The notes: generated by a model from the letters alone, not told the origin. DNA of 64,000 bases from Haloferax denitrificans ATCC 35960 (GCF_000337795.1 NZ_AOLP01000001.1:1-64000); one strand, 5' to 3'. Numbered from the stretch's first letter, positions 18,277 through 26,338 are shown. Program-made: numbers and translations.

Positions 18277-18322
18277 AGGTGAGTCATCCGCGTTCCCCGG
18301 TAAATAAGTACAGCTATCGACG

Positions 18323-18377
18323 CGACCGCGGCGACCGCCTCCGCGACCACGAGGCCGCGGTCGTCGGCGTGCCGCGG
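18323..18377 (-). pseudogene. Duplicated fragment of the CGCGG small-protein gene
   Basis: A 55-base block matches 19338-19392, inside the CGCGG gene, at 51 of 55 positions. On the minus strand it encodes PRHADDRGLVVAEAVAAVA against PRHAADRDLVVAEAVAAVE in the intact gene. Reading frame and strand are preserved relative to the gene, but the copy has no start and lacks the C-terminal CGCGG part. It looks like the remnant of a local duplication. Confidence 0.65.
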
Positions 18378-18481
18378 TTGTGACCGGACGACAGCGAACA
18401 GAACCGAGACGCTGGCCGAAGCACTCACAGCGCGTGCCACCGGTCCAGAAAATTGTTACTGACTCCGGTGTGTTACTCCGT

Positions 18482-19111
18482 ATGCGCCGTCGCGTGTTCC
18501 TCGCGTCCGCCCTGACCGCCGCCTCCGCCCTGACCGCAGGATGTAGCTCTCTCGGCCCGCAAACCGAACACACGGACCCGGCTGTCGAAACCGACGACAA
18601 CCCCCGAGACAGGGGAAAATACCTCAAATTCGACGGAGACGGAGACGGTGGTGACCTCGCCACCGTGGGCGTCGACCCCACTTCCGGTCCCCTTCCGAGG
18701 CCGCTCGCCGTCTCGATTTCGCATACAGACGACACCGAACTCCGGTCGCTCACACAGCGGTTCGTGGCACCGGACGGTGACGGGTCCCCGCCGAAACTCT
18801 CACTCCGAGGGCCGTTCGAGGGAGGCCACAAGTCCCACCCGTCCGTGTCGCTGTTCCGAGACGAGGTCGCCGCAGTCGTCGAAGTCCACCGGTTCGGCGA
18901 GCTCGCCGACGAGACCGCGTTTCTCAACCTCGCGGTCACCGACTGGCCGGAGTCGGCCCGCAGACTCGTCGTCGACAGTACCGTGGAACTCGTCGAGACG
19001 GGGACGTTCGAGCACACGCACGTCCTCGACGGCGAACTGACGTTCGACTTCTTCGCCGAAACGGATGCCGGCGACGGAACCGCTGAAACCCGGAGTCGTC
19101 GGGGTAGCTAG
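18482..19111 (+). CDS. Secreted lipoprotein, unknown function
   Basis: A 209-residue protein with a basic N-terminus (MRRRVFLASALTAASALTAGC), whose lipobox gives the mature Cys at residue 21. The mature part is acidic and beta-rich (for example SISHTDDTELRSLTQRFVAP and VVDSTVELVETGTFEHTHVLDGELTFDFFAET) with no recognised motif. The ATG at 18482 is directly in front of the signal peptide; the open frame continues upstream without one. It sits between XapX and the CGCGG gene inside the denitrification island but has no island palindrome of its own. Confidence 0.75.
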   Translation: MRRRVFLASALTAASALTAGCSSLGPQTEHTDPAVETDDNPRDRGKYLKFDGDGDGGDLATVGVDPTSGPLPRPLAVSISHTDDTELRSLTQRFVAPDGDGSPPKLSLRGPFEGGHKSHPSVSLFRDEVAAVVEVHRFGELADETAFLNLAVTDWPESARRLVVDSTVELVETGTFEHTHVLDGELTFDFFAETDAGDGTAETRSRRGS

Positions 19112-19167
19112 ACACCGGCTCGTCGCGAGTGCAGACACCGGTCTCGACGTTCGAGACCGAGATGCGA

Positions 19168-19503
19168 CTACTCCACGTACACCCGCGTCACGTGGCCGCC
19201 ACAGCCGCATCGCTCGACGTACTCGTACGCCACGTCTTCGCCGAACCGCGCCGCGAGCGCGTCGTACAGGTACGTCTCCGGGTGGCCGTGGTCGCCGTGG
19301 GTGACGAGGTTGACGTGGTGGCCGGCAGTGGTGTGTTCGACCGCGGCGACGGCCTCCGCGACCACGAGGTCGCGGTCAGCGGCGTGCCGCGGGAGTTCGA
19401 GGTTCGCCGACCACGAGGTGTCGTGGACGCGGTCGGTTGCCGAATCTGGCGTTTCTCGGTCGTGGTCGTGGCCGTGGTCGGCGGGGCGCGAGTCGGTCGT
19501 CAT
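19168..19503 (-). CDS. CGCGG-family small protein, candidate radical-SAM-modified RiPP precursor
   Basis: A 111-residue protein. The N-terminal third is His/Asp-rich (ADHGHDHDRET). A helical segment follows (PRHAADRDLVVAEAVAAVEHTT), then a His-rich region (HHVNLVTHGDHGHPETYLYDAL), and the C-terminus is VERCGCGGHVTRVYVE. The CGCGG motif defines, as I recall, a family of haloarchaeal putative peptides modified by radical SAM enzymes. A radical SAM/SPASM gene of the right kind is 4.9 kb away in the same regulon. It shares one palindrome with the divergent norB (46.5 bases from this ATG). An alternative role is metal carriage, given the many His and two Cys residues. Confidence 0.75.
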   Translation of the reverse strand: MTTDSRPADHGHDHDRETPDSATDRVHDTSWSANLELPRHAADRDLVVAEAVAAVEHTTAGHHVNLVTHGDHGHPETYLYDALAARFGEDVAYEYVERCGCGGHVTRVYVE

Positions 19504-19543
19504 ACGATTCGAGAGAGGGCTTCCGGCTCAAAGAGCGGCTTTC

Positions 19544-19555
19544 CGAACATGTTCG
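19544..19555. promoter_or_regulatory. Denitrification-island palindrome 3 (CGAACATGTTCG)
   Basis: Perfect palindrome between the CGCGG gene (46.5 bases from its ATG) and norB (72.5 bases). For norB a CTATAG TATA-like box lies about 25 bases before the ATG, suggesting a leaderless transcript with the site about 47 bases above the TATA box. Confidence 0.8.
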
Positions 19556-19621
19556 CCCGAGCTGTGCGAAGCCGGGAAGCGGCGCGTGGAGCCTATAGCA
19601 GGCGTGTGAACCACGACGTGT

Positions 19622-21907
19622 ATGGAGCTTCAACGCAAGACCATCGCGAAGGCAATCGTCGTCGTGTTCGTCTTCAACCTCGTCGTGATGGGTGCGGGCG
19701 CGTGGTTCGCCTATCAGGAGGCCCCGCCCATCCCCGACGAGGTGGTCGGACCCGACGGCGACGTCGTCGTCAGCGGCGACGCGATTCGAGAGGGCAAGAC
19801 CGTATTCCAGAAAGACGGCCTGATGAACCACGGGTCGATACTGGGCAACGGCGCGTACTACGGCGCGGACTACACCGCCGACGCGCTGGATTTGAAAGTC
19901 CAGTTCATGCGGAACTACTACGCCCAAGAGCGGTACGGTGAACCCTACGACCGACTCGACTCCGCCGACCAAGCGGCCGTCGCCGACGTGGTGAAATCCG
20001 ACCTCGACGACAGCTACGAGGGCGGCGCGATTCGCTACACCGCGGCCGAGGTGTACGCCCACGAGCAGGTGCGTCAGGAGTACGTCGAGCGCTACCACGA
20101 GGGCGACCACGAGCGCGGCGTCCCCGTGAACATGATCGACTCCGAGGAGGAGGCGCGGGCGTTCGCGGACTTCGCCATGTGGACGGCGTGGTTCTCCCAC
20201 ACCGACCGCCCCGACGGCACCCACTCGTACACGAACGACTGGCCGTACCAACCCGGCGCGGGCAACGACGCCACCGCCGCCTCGATGACGTGGAGCGTCG
20301 CCGCCATGGTGCTCCTCGTCGCGGGCGCGGGCCTCGGCATCTGGCTGTACAAGTCGGTCGAACTCCCCGAGCCGTCGGCCGAGGACATCGCGGTGCCCGA
20401 ACCGGGCGACGTGAGCGTCTTCCCGAGCCAGCGGGCGGCGCTCCGGTTCATCCCGGTCGCCGCGGGGTTGTTCTTGGCGCAGGTGCTGTTGGGCGGCCTG
20501 CTCGCGCACTTCTACATCGAGCGCGCCGGCTTCTTCGGCGTCGAGTCGATATTCGGCGTGCCCATCCTGCAACTGCTCCCGTTCGCCATCGCCAAGACGT
20601 GGCACATCGACCTCGGAATCCTCTGGATAGCCGCGACGTGGCTCGGCGCGGGGCTGTTCCTCCCGCCGCTTCTGACCGGCTACGAGCCGCCGAAGCAGTC
20701 GACGTACATCAACGTCCTCCTCGGCGCTATCGTCGTCGTCGTGGTCGGCGGCCTGTCTGGCATCTGGCTGGGCGCGAACGGCTACATCGACGGCTCGCTG
20801 TGGTGGATTCTCGGCAACGAGGGGCTCGAATACCTCGAAGTCGGGAAGCTCTGGCAGTTCGGCATCCTCGCCGGCTTCCTCATCTGGGCGGCGCTGGCCG
20901 TCCGCGGCCTGAAGCCGCTTCTCGACAGGGAGCCGCCGTACGGACTGGCGCACATGATTCTGTACGCCGGCGGCTCTATCGCCCTGCTGTTCACCGCGGG
21001 CTTCCTCTTTACCCCCGAGACGAACATCGCCGTCACGGAGTTCTGGCGCTGGTGGGTCGTCCACATGTGGGTCGAGGGGGCCTTCGAGTTCTTCATCGTC
21101 GCCATCGTCGGCCTGACGCTGGTGTCGATGAACCTCCTCAGTCGCCGGAGCGCCGAGAAGGCGGTCATGCTCCAGGCGTTGCTCGTCATGGGGACGGGCA
21201 TCATCGGCGTCTCGCACCACTACTGGTGGGTCGGCATGCCCGACATGTGGGTGCCCATCGGGAGCGTGTTCTCGACGCTCGAACTCATCCCGCTGGTGTT
21301 CATCCTCTACGAGGCGCTCGGGCAGTACCGCGCGATGTCGGGCGAGTCGTTCCCGTACCGCCTGCCGTTCATGTTCATCGTCGCCAGCGGCGTCTGGAAC
21401 TTCGTCGGCGCGGGCGTGCTCGGCTTCTTCATCAACCTCCCGCTCATCAACTACTACGAACACGGGACGTACCTGACGGTCGGCCACGCCCACGCCGCGA
21501 TGTTCGGCGCGTTCGGCTTCCTCGCGCTCGGCATGGTCACCTACATGCTCCAACTCTCCATCGACGCCGAGCGCTGGGACGGCTCGTGGCTGCACGCCGC
21601 CTTCTGGTGTTGGAACGTCGGCCTCGTGTTGATGGTGTTCGTCTCCGTCCTCCCGGTCGGCTTCCTCCAACTGGAGACGGCGTTCACCGGGAGCTACGCC
21701 GCCGCGCGGAGCGTCGCCTTCTACGACCAGCCGCTGATTCAGACGCTGTTCTGGGCGCGGCTCCCCGGCGACACCCTCATCATCCTCGGAACGGTCATCT
21801 ACGCGGCCGACCTCGTCAGAAAGCGGTTCGTCCTCCGGCAGTCCGCGGACGACCCGAGCGTCGAGGACATGGCCGTCGCCGAGGGTATCCTGGGCGACGA
21901 CGACTAA
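19622..21907 (+). CDS. norB: Quinol-type nitric oxide reductase (qNOR)
   Basis: A 761-residue membrane enzyme reducing two NO to N2O with quinol electrons. An N-terminal helix and an extracytoplasmic domain (about 35-215, corresponding to the NorC-like part fused in qNOR) precede about 12-13 helices of heme-copper type. Catalytic-core residues are seen: His328 in TWHIDLG, His481 and Glu485 in VVHMWVEG, His532-His533 in VSHHYWW, and His622/His624 in GHAHAAMFG. The Glu in the WVEG helix is typical of NO reductases, not oxidases. Length fits the qNOR family. The start ATG follows a TATA-like CTATAG by about 25 bases. It is divergent from the CGCGG gene and shares its palindrome. Confidence 0.96.
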   Translation: MELQRKTIAKAIVVVFVFNLVVMGAGAWFAYQEAPPIPDEVVGPDGDVVVSGDAIREGKTVFQKDGLMNHGSILGNGAYYGADYTADALDLKVQFMRNYYAQERYGEPYDRLDSADQAAVADVVKSDLDDSYEGGAIRYTAAEVYAHEQVRQEYVERYHEGDHERGVPVNMIDSEEEARAFADFAMWTAWFSHTDRPDGTHSYTNDWPYQPGAGNDATAASMTWSVAAMVLLVAGAGLGIWLYKSVELPEPSAEDIAVPEPGDVSVFPSQRAALRFIPVAAGLFLAQVLLGGLLAHFYIERAGFFGVESIFGVPILQLLPFAIAKTWHIDLGILWIAATWLGAGLFLPPLLTGYEPPKQSTYINVLLGAIVVVVVGGLSGIWLGANGYIDGSLWWILGNEGLEYLEVGKLWQFGILAGFLIWAALAVRGLKPLLDREPPYGLAHMILYAGGSIALLFTAGFLFTPETNIAVTEFWRWWVVHMWVEGAFEFFIVAIVGLTLVSMNLLSRRSAEKAVMLQALLVMGTGIIGVSHHYWWVGMPDMWVPIGSVFSTLELIPLVFILYEALGQYRAMSGESFPYRLPFMFIVASGVWNFVGAGVLGFFINLPLINYYEHGTYLTVGHAHAAMFGAFGFLALGMVTYMLQLSIDAERWDGSWLHAAFWCWNVGLVLMVFVSVLPVGFLQLETAFTGSYAAARSVAFYDQPLIQTLFWARLPGDTLIILGTVIYAADLVRKRFVLRQSADDPSVEDMAVAEGILGDDD

Positions 21908-22023
21908 CCGGCGAGGCTCTGTCGAACCTCGCATTTTCTGATATTCGTCAAGGTCGTGCTGAATAGAGCGCGCATATTCAGCAAGCCTAACGGCTGGGTG
22001 AATATGGAGAATTGGCGAAGTAT

Positions 22024-22143
22024 ATGCGCGCTGACTCGGTGGAGAGAGGGTCAATCGAGGAGCCGATTGACTCCTATCTCCACACCTGTCACGAGGATGT
22101 TGAGGACCCCCACCGAGAGAACATCTACCGGATCGGATTATGA
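22024..22143 (+). pseudogene. Possible truncated ORF remnant
   Basis: A 39-codon open frame (MRADSVERGSIEEPIDSYLH, then TCHEDVEDPHRENIYRIGL) continues upstream in frame for ten codons to a TAA, without a promoter or start. The composition is protein-like and acidic. It looks like the tail of a lost gene at the left edge of the AT-richer insert. Family not recognised. Confidence 0.3.
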
Positions 22144-22155
22144 GCCTATTTTGAG

Positions 22156-22572
22156 TTAGGGACGTCGTCCCTCTTTGACGTGTGTTACGTATTGGTGAGC
22201 AGTTTTCCAAGTGACATTTAGTGCATCACCCGTCTCGTGGGCAAGGAAATCGTGTACTGATGAAAGATACGCTGCGATAGCCGGTTTGCCAAGTGCCGCA
22301 ACATCAACAGGTACGAAATCTTCGTCTCGGTGTATTTTTAAACTATCAATATGTCGACAGAGTTGGGCGAGAGCAAGTGCCCTCCTTTCACGTCCACTAT
22401 AATACCCGTCATCAATTTCGTATGCATCACCGCTCTTATCCACGACAATATACCTGTCAGGCCCTTCTGACCACGGCGGGTCGTCAGGGTTTGTAGTTAC
22501 CGCGATTACCCTGACCCCATCATCGTATTGTTCAACCGTTTCGCGTTTTTCATTCGGACGCTTTCGTACCAT
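22156..22572 (-). CDS. Hypothetical protein in AT-richer insert
   Basis: A 138-residue protein with lower GC and different codon use from its neighbours. It begins with a basic segment (MVRKRPNEKRETVEQYDDGVRVI), has a beta-rich middle (PDRYIVVDKSGDAYEIDDGYYSG) and a helical C-terminus (AAYLSSVHDFLAHETGDALNVTWKTAHQYVTHVKEGRR). Such proteins occur in haloarchaeal mobile or plasmid-derived regions, but I do not recognise a named family. Between norB and a membrane-protein gene, it marks the insertion that interrupts the denitrification island. Confidence 0.6.
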   Translation of the reverse strand: MVRKRPNEKRETVEQYDDGVRVIAVTTNPDDPPWSEGPDRYIVVDKSGDAYEIDDGYYSGRERRALALAQLCRHIDSLKIHRDEDFVPVDVAALGKPAIAAYLSSVHDFLAHETGDALNVTWKTAHQYVTHVKEGRRP

Positions 22573-22718
22573 ATCACGAAATCCTATATGCTACGTATTG
22601 TAGCATCTATTCTTTAAATACTATTTTTACTAAACCGCACTAACTAAGGCATGTTACCCTACATCATGTAGTGAAATTAAGTTAAGTGTGCGTGTCTCTA
22701 ATAATCTGATGCCATCCG

Positions 22719-22735
22719 GGACACCACGGCTCCCA
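22719..22735. repeat. Direct repeat copy 1, GGACACCACGGCTCCCA
   Basis: This exact 17-base word recurs at 22912-22928 in the same orientation, 193 bases apart. It could bound a small deleted or inserted element. Confidence 0.7.
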
Positions 22736-22911
22736 CGTCTCTGGATGGCTCGGCTTGGGCCGGTGATAGAGCGTGAAGCAGGCAGAGACATCTCCGTCAG
22801 GAGAATCGGCGGTACGAGAGTACGCAAAAACGGCTTGGTGGATACTGCGAGTCCTCCTCGCCTTAGCAACTCTCGTCAAAATCACCGTGGAACTCGGCCT
22901 ACCATAGGACC

Positions 22912-22928
22912 GGACACCACGGCTCCCA
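22912..22928. repeat. Direct repeat copy 2, GGACACCACGGCTCCCA
   Basis: Second exact copy of the 17-base word at 22719-22735, preceded by ACC rather than TCCG, so identity ends at the word's left border. Confidence 0.7.
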
Positions 22929-23166
22929 ACATGTCATTATTGCGGCGAAGTTTTAACGTTAACTAATCTCTGGATATCGGACGTAGATACGCTATCTGCT
23001 AGCAGATACTGGCTTCTAGCATTCACCACTCAGGTCTTTCCAACTGACCCTGTGCAGAATGCATCCTCTGTCTGTGCCACACCACCCCATCAGATAACGG
23101 ATGCACAACAGCGCAACCGGCGACTGATTCACCGTCTCTGTTTTTCGCCGACATCGGACTGCCGAC

Positions 23167-23661
23167 TCATTCCCACGCGAGCGCCAGCCCCGTCGCGGCC
23201 CCGACGACGACCGTCCCGCCGAGCGTCGCAATCACGCCCAGCGCCCCGAGGAACAGCGGGACGACGAGAAACAGAACAACGCCCCTCACGAGCGCCGACA
23301 CCGGACCCATCCCGGGCGACGCTTCGAACGGGGTCCCCTCCATCACGACCACCGCGAGTTCGAGCAGGTACATCGGGACCGGGAGCGCGAGCAACCCGAC
23401 GAGGCCGCCGACGAGCGCGCCGCGGACTCGGGAGTTCGGCCCGCTGAGTCGCCGCCAGAGCAGGCTGGCGAGCAGGCCGCCGCCGAGAAAGCCTCCAGCG
23501 ACGAGCACCGCCATCGGTCCGGAGGGGACAGACGGGTCGCCGCCGGTCAGGAGGGCGACCACCGGGTCGGCGAGAACGTACCAGAGCGCGAACGCGCCGC
23601 CCGCGAGGGCGAACGTCATCGAGGGGCGGCGGCGGGCGGCGGCGAGGAGCGGTTGGCCCAT
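23167..23661 (-). CDS. Polytopic membrane protein, unknown
   Basis: A 164-residue protein with four hydrophobic segments (about residues 17-40, 50-70, 80-105 and 125-160) and short basic loops (AARRRPS, WRRLSG). The ATG at 23661 (MGQPLLAAARRRPS) is preferred to one six codons upstream. It lies between the AT-rich insert and the halocyanin gene, on the same strand as the halocyanin and 86 bases after it. No family recognised. Co-transcription with the halocyanin is possible. Confidence 0.7.
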   Translation of the reverse strand: MGQPLLAAARRRPSMTFALAGGAFALWYVLADPVVALLTGGDPSVPSGPMAVLVAGGFLGGGLLASLLWRRLSGPNSRVRGALVGGLVGLLALPVPMYLLELAVVVMEGTPFEASPGMGPVSALVRGVVLFLVVPLFLGALGVIATLGGTVVVGAATGLALAWE

Positions 23662-23747
23662 GCGAGAGATTCGGCGCACCGGGAGAAGAAGCTCGCGGGT
23701 GGCGGAGAACCGACGACGGGCGAAAAACGAGAAGAAGTGAGGGCGGG

Positions 23748-24314
23748 CTACTCGACGACGACTGCGCCTTTCATTCCGAGCGTCTCGTGGGGCGTACAGG
23801 CGTATCTGTACGTCCCGGCCTCCTCGAAGGTGTGTTCGAACGTGTGGCCGCTACTGCCCGCCAACTCCGATTCGAAACTTCCGTCGGCGGCGGCGACGTT
23901 GTGCGAGCCACCCTTGCCGTTCCACTCCCAGACGACGGTGGTGCCGGAATCGACCCGTACGGCGGCCGGGCTGAACCCGAACGCGCCGCCGTTGGCCTGC
24001 GCACCCACCGTCACCGTCACCGTCGAATTCCCCGTCTTGTCCACCACTCCGTCGTAGTTGCCCACGTTGTCGAACCAGCCGTCGAACTGCGGGGCGCTCC
24101 CGCCGCCGGAACCGCTGTCCGCGCCGGTCGTTTCGCCGGACTCGGTCGTCGGCTCCGCGGTCGATTCGGCGGTCGTCGCGTCGCCCCCGTCCGCCTCGGC
24201 CGCGTTCGCGGCGTCGCCGCCGGAGCCGGAACAGCCGGCGAGCGCCGTCGACAGCGCCGCCGTCGCAGTCAGTGCCGTAAAGCGCCGTCTCGTGAGGTTG
24301 GTGTCGCGCGTCAT
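23748..24314 (-). CDS. Halocyanin, lipid-anchored
   Basis: A 188-residue blue copper protein. The signal peptide ends in a lipobox (STALAGC). A long Asp/Glu/Thr/Ser-rich linker (about 35-85) then leads to one plastocyanin-like domain (about 88-188) with the copper ligands His in GGSHNVAA and Cys-His-Met in CTPHETLGM. The domain closely resembles both repeats of the 16909-18015 halocyanin. It probably carries electrons to NirK or NorB on the outer face. A variant palindrome, CGAAT-AT-GTTCG, lies 45.5 bases upstream of the ATG. Confidence 0.93.
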   Translation of the reverse strand: MTRDTNLTRRRFTALTATAALSTALAGCSGSGGDAANAAEADGGDATTAESTAEPTTESGETTGADSGSGGGSAPQFDGWFDNVGNYDGVVDKTGNSTVTVTVGAQANGGAFGFSPAAVRVDSGTTVVWEWNGKGGSHNVAAADGSFESELAGSSGHTFEHTFEEAGTYRYACTPHETLGMKGAVVVE

Positions 24315-24353
24315 CAGCTACACCTCTGCGGCGACGAAAGCAAGCGATTGTCC

Positions 24354-24365
24354 CGAATATGTTCG
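24354..24365. promoter_or_regulatory. Denitrification-island palindrome 4 (CGAATATGTTCG)
   Basis: One mismatch from the perfect palindrome; centred 45.5 bases upstream of the halocyanin ATG. Confidence 0.7.
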
Positions 24366-24401
24366 GGGCGGCTCCCGCGGACCGCCACGGGCTACGGGGC
24401 G

Positions 24402-25574
24402 TCAGTCGCCCGCTGACTGACTCGCGGGCATCGGGCCGTCGTAGTCGGCGGGCACGTACCCGCAGAGCGGGTCGCTGGCCAGCGGGTCGCCGGTGTGGGC
24501 GTACGCCCGCGAGCGACTGCCGCCGCAGACGTGGCGGAACTCGCACGCGCCGCACTTCCCGCCGAGGGCGTCGCGGTCCCGGAGCGACCGAAAGAGGTCG
24601 CTCTCGCGGTATCGCTCGACGAGCCCGCCGTCGCGGACGTTACCGGCGGACGCGGGGAGAAAGCCCGACGGGAACAGGTCGCCGGTGTGGCTGACGAAGG
24701 CGAACCCGTCGCCCGCGGTGATGCCGAGTCGGCGGCCGATGCCGTCGGTCGGTGGCGCGTCGCTCGCGTCACGCCGGCGCTGGATGGCGACCCGCCGGTA
24801 GTGGGGCGCTTCGGTCGTCTTGACGCCGAACGGCGCGTCCTCGCTCACCTCGGTCAGCCACTCCATGACGCGCTCGGCGCGCTCGGGAGATATCGGGTCG
24901 AGGACGCGCCCGCGCCCGACGGGGACGAGGAAGAACACCGACCAGAGCACCGCCCCGAGGTCGGCCACGAGGTCGCAGAGCGCGGGGAGTTCGTCGACCG
25001 TCTCGGCGCAGACGGTCGTGTTTATCTGAAGCGGGAGGCCGGCCTCGCGGGCCGCGCGGGCGGCCGCGACGGTCTGGTCGAAGCTCCCGTCCTCGCCTCG
25101 AAAGGCGTCGTGCGACGCCGCGGTCGCGCCGTCGAGACTGAGCGCCATGCGCCTGACGCCCGCGTCGGCGATGTCGGCGACCGTTTCGGGCGCCAGCGAC
25201 GACGTTCCGCTCGGGGTGAGCGTCATCCGGAGGCCGAGGTCGGTGCCGTACTCGACGAGGTCCACGAGGTCGGGGCGGGCCAGCGGGTCGCCGCCGGAGA
25301 GGACGACGAGCTGTCCGGGGCCGAACTCGCGGGCCTGTTCCAGCAGGCGCGTTCCCTCCGCGGAGGTCAGTTCGTCGGGGTGTCGCGCGGGCGTCGCGTC
25401 CGCCCGGCAGTGGTCACACGCGAGGTCGCACGCCTGCGTCACCTCCCAGATGAGGACGAACGGCCGCCGCGAGGTGTCGATGCTCGACGGGTCAGGCGGG
25501 GCGGTCGCCGTCGGCGGCGCGCCGGCGTCACTTCCCGCGTTCGTATCGGTGTCGACGTGTGGCGGTCGAGACAT
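24402..25574 (-). CDS. Radical SAM/SPASM enzyme (TIGR04053-like)
   Basis: A 390-residue enzyme. The N-terminal 30 residues are low complexity. The radical SAM core (about 38-250) has CDLACDHC (Cys49, Cys53, Cys56; CxxxCxxC for the SAM-binding 4Fe-4S cluster) and GGDPLARPDL. The C-terminal SPASM region has further Cys for auxiliary clusters (KCGACEFRHVCGG and a later LCGYVP). The family includes heme-modifying enzymes of the AhbD/NirJ type and peptide-modifying maturases. Context (nirK, norB, CGCGG gene, own island palindrome 51.5 bases upstream) permits either peptide maturation or heme work. The ATG at 25574 fits the leaderless spacing; the longer frame upstream crosses the palindrome. Confidence 0.88.
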   Translation of the reverse strand: MSRPPHVDTDTNAGSDAGAPPTATAPPDPSSIDTSRRPFVLIWEVTQACDLACDHCRADATPARHPDELTSAEGTRLLEQAREFGPGQLVVLSGGDPLARPDLVDLVEYGTDLGLRMTLTPSGTSSLAPETVADIADAGVRRMALSLDGATAASHDAFRGEDGSFDQTVAAARAAREAGLPLQINTTVCAETVDELPALCDLVADLGAVLWSVFFLVPVGRGRVLDPISPERAERVMEWLTEVSEDAPFGVKTTEAPHYRRVAIQRRRDASDAPPTDGIGRRLGITAGDGFAFVSHTGDLFPSGFLPASAGNVRDGGLVERYRESDLFRSLRDRDALGGKCGACEFRHVCGGSRSRAYAHTGDPLASDPLCGYVPADYDGPMPASQSAGD

Positions 25575-25619
25575 GGCTCTAGCCGGGTGGTTCGAGGGCG
25601 CGGGAGGTGAGCGACGCCC

Positions 25620-25631
25620 CGAACGTGTTCG
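25620..25631. promoter_or_regulatory. Denitrification-island palindrome 5 (CGAACGTGTTCG)
   Basis: Symmetric half-sites with GT centre; 51.5 bases from the radical SAM ATG on the minus strand. Confidence 0.78.
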
Positions 25632-25655
25632 GCCGACTGGCCGGGAGAACCGAGA

Positions 25656-25667
25656 CGAACACGTTCG
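25656..25667. promoter_or_regulatory. Denitrification-island palindrome 6 (CGAACACGTTCG)
   Basis: Symmetric half-sites with AC centre; 44.5 bases from the DUF2249 ATG on the plus strand. It lies 36 bases from palindrome 5, so each divergent gene here has its own site. Confidence 0.78.
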
Positions 25668-25705
25668 GGGTGAGCTTCCTGCGCTGTCGCCCCCACCGTT
25701 TTGGT

Positions 25706-25966
25706 ATGGAGCACGAGGCGTACCTCGACGGACTCGACGCACCGACCGAGCGAGCGGTCGACTTCCTCGACGCGCGGGAGTTGCCGCCGCCGGAGCCGCT
25801 CACGGAGACGATGAACCGCCTCGCCGGGCTCGACGACGAAACCGTGTTCGTCCAGCTCAACGACCGCGAGCCGAAGTTCCTCTACCCGAAGCTCGACGAC
25901 CGGGGGTTCGCCTACTGCTCCGCCGAACGAGACGACGGCGTCGCCACCGCAATCTGGGTGCCCTGA
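25706..25966 (+). CDS. DUF2249 domain protein
   Basis: An 86-residue protein with the DUF2249 core: LDARELPPPEPLTETMNRLAGLDDETVFVQLNDREPKFLYPKLDDRGF (about residues 19-70, read in parts). This is a small TusA-like alpha/beta fold. DUF2249 proteins are often next to denitrification, hemerythrin or NO-responsive genes; their activity is not settled. It starts 44.5 bases from the centre of its own palindrome, as expected for a leaderless activator-dependent promoter. A paralogue is at 31050-31283. Confidence 0.88.
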   Translation: MEHEAYLDGLDAPTERAVDFLDARELPPPEPLTETMNRLAGLDDETVFVQLNDREPKFLYPKLDDRGFAYCSAERDDGVATAIWVP

Positions 25967-26062
25967 GGGCGGTCCTCCCGCTTCCGTCGCCCGAAACGTA
26001 TCAACCGAGCCTAATTTGGCATAATCGTTAATGTAATAACACCCCGGGCGTTTGTACGTGGT

Positions 26063-26215
26063 ATGAGTTCAGACCACACGAATACCACCCACTCCGAATG
26101 GTGTCCGGACTGCGGCACGAAGATGGCCTTCACCGGCACACAGCCGGCGGGGCTCGCGCAGTTCTTCTGCGAGCAGTGTCGGTACCGCCGCGACCGTTTC
26201 GTCGGCGACGACTGA
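26063..26215 (+). CDS. Small zinc-ribbon protein (50 aa)
   Basis: A 50-residue protein, MSSDHTNTTHSEWCPDCGTK at the start. It has two CxxC knuckles (CPDC at 14-17, CEQC at 36-39) spaced like a zinc ribbon, and a basic C-terminal stretch (RYRRDRF). Small single-domain zinc-finger proteins are abundant in Haloferax. Its ATG follows an AT-rich stretch (AATCGTTAATGTAATAA, about 30 bases upstream) that can act as a promoter. The function is unknown; it could bind nucleic acid or a partner protein. Between a DUF2249 gene and nirK, it has no island palindrome. Confidence 0.82.
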   Translation: MSSDHTNTTHSEWCPDCGTKMAFTGTQPAGLAQFFCEQCRYRRDRFVGDD

Positions 26216-26293
26216 ACCCTCGTTCGTCTTCTCGGGATTCACGCGCTCGGTAGCGGCCGCGCTCTCCCGCGTCTCACGGCGTGGTACGGCTCG

Positions 26294-26305
26294 CGAAGAT
26301 GTTCG
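26294..26305. promoter_or_regulatory. Denitrification-island palindrome 7 (CGAAGATGTTCG)
   Basis: One mismatch from the palindrome; centred 84.5 bases upstream of the nirK ATG and about 42 bases above its TTTATA box. Confidence 0.7.
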
Positions 26306-26321
26306 GAGCGCGTCTCCAAAC

Positions 26322-26338
26322 CGGACAACCATTGTCCG
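26322..26338. promoter_or_regulatory. Second palindrome in the nirK promoter (CGGACAA-CCA-TTGTCCG)
   Basis: A perfect 7-base inverted repeat with a 3-base spacer directly abuts the TTTATA box at 26339-26344. Its sequence differs from the island palindrome, so a second regulator is likely. BRE/TATA occlusion or direct TFB contact are both possible. Confidence 0.6.

Larger units (their letters stand above)
22573..23166. other. AT-richer intergenic insert without a supported gene
   Basis: No convincing gene is seen in this 594-base gap; small open frames on both strands overlap and have no starts with promoters. It contains a 17-base direct repeat (22719-22735 and 22912-22928) and many A/T runs. 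It is probably decayed mobile DNA. Confidence 0.55.

Noticed and set aside
19376..22210. A 944-codon minus-strand open frame across norB
   Set aside because: It is antisense to the NO reductase, whose catalytic motifs are intact; the frame is Arg/Asp/Glu-rich without domain structure.
22688..22966. 92-codon open frame in the AT-richer insert
   Set aside because: No promoter, no recognisable domain, overlapped by similar frames on the other strand, and it contains both copies of the direct repeat.
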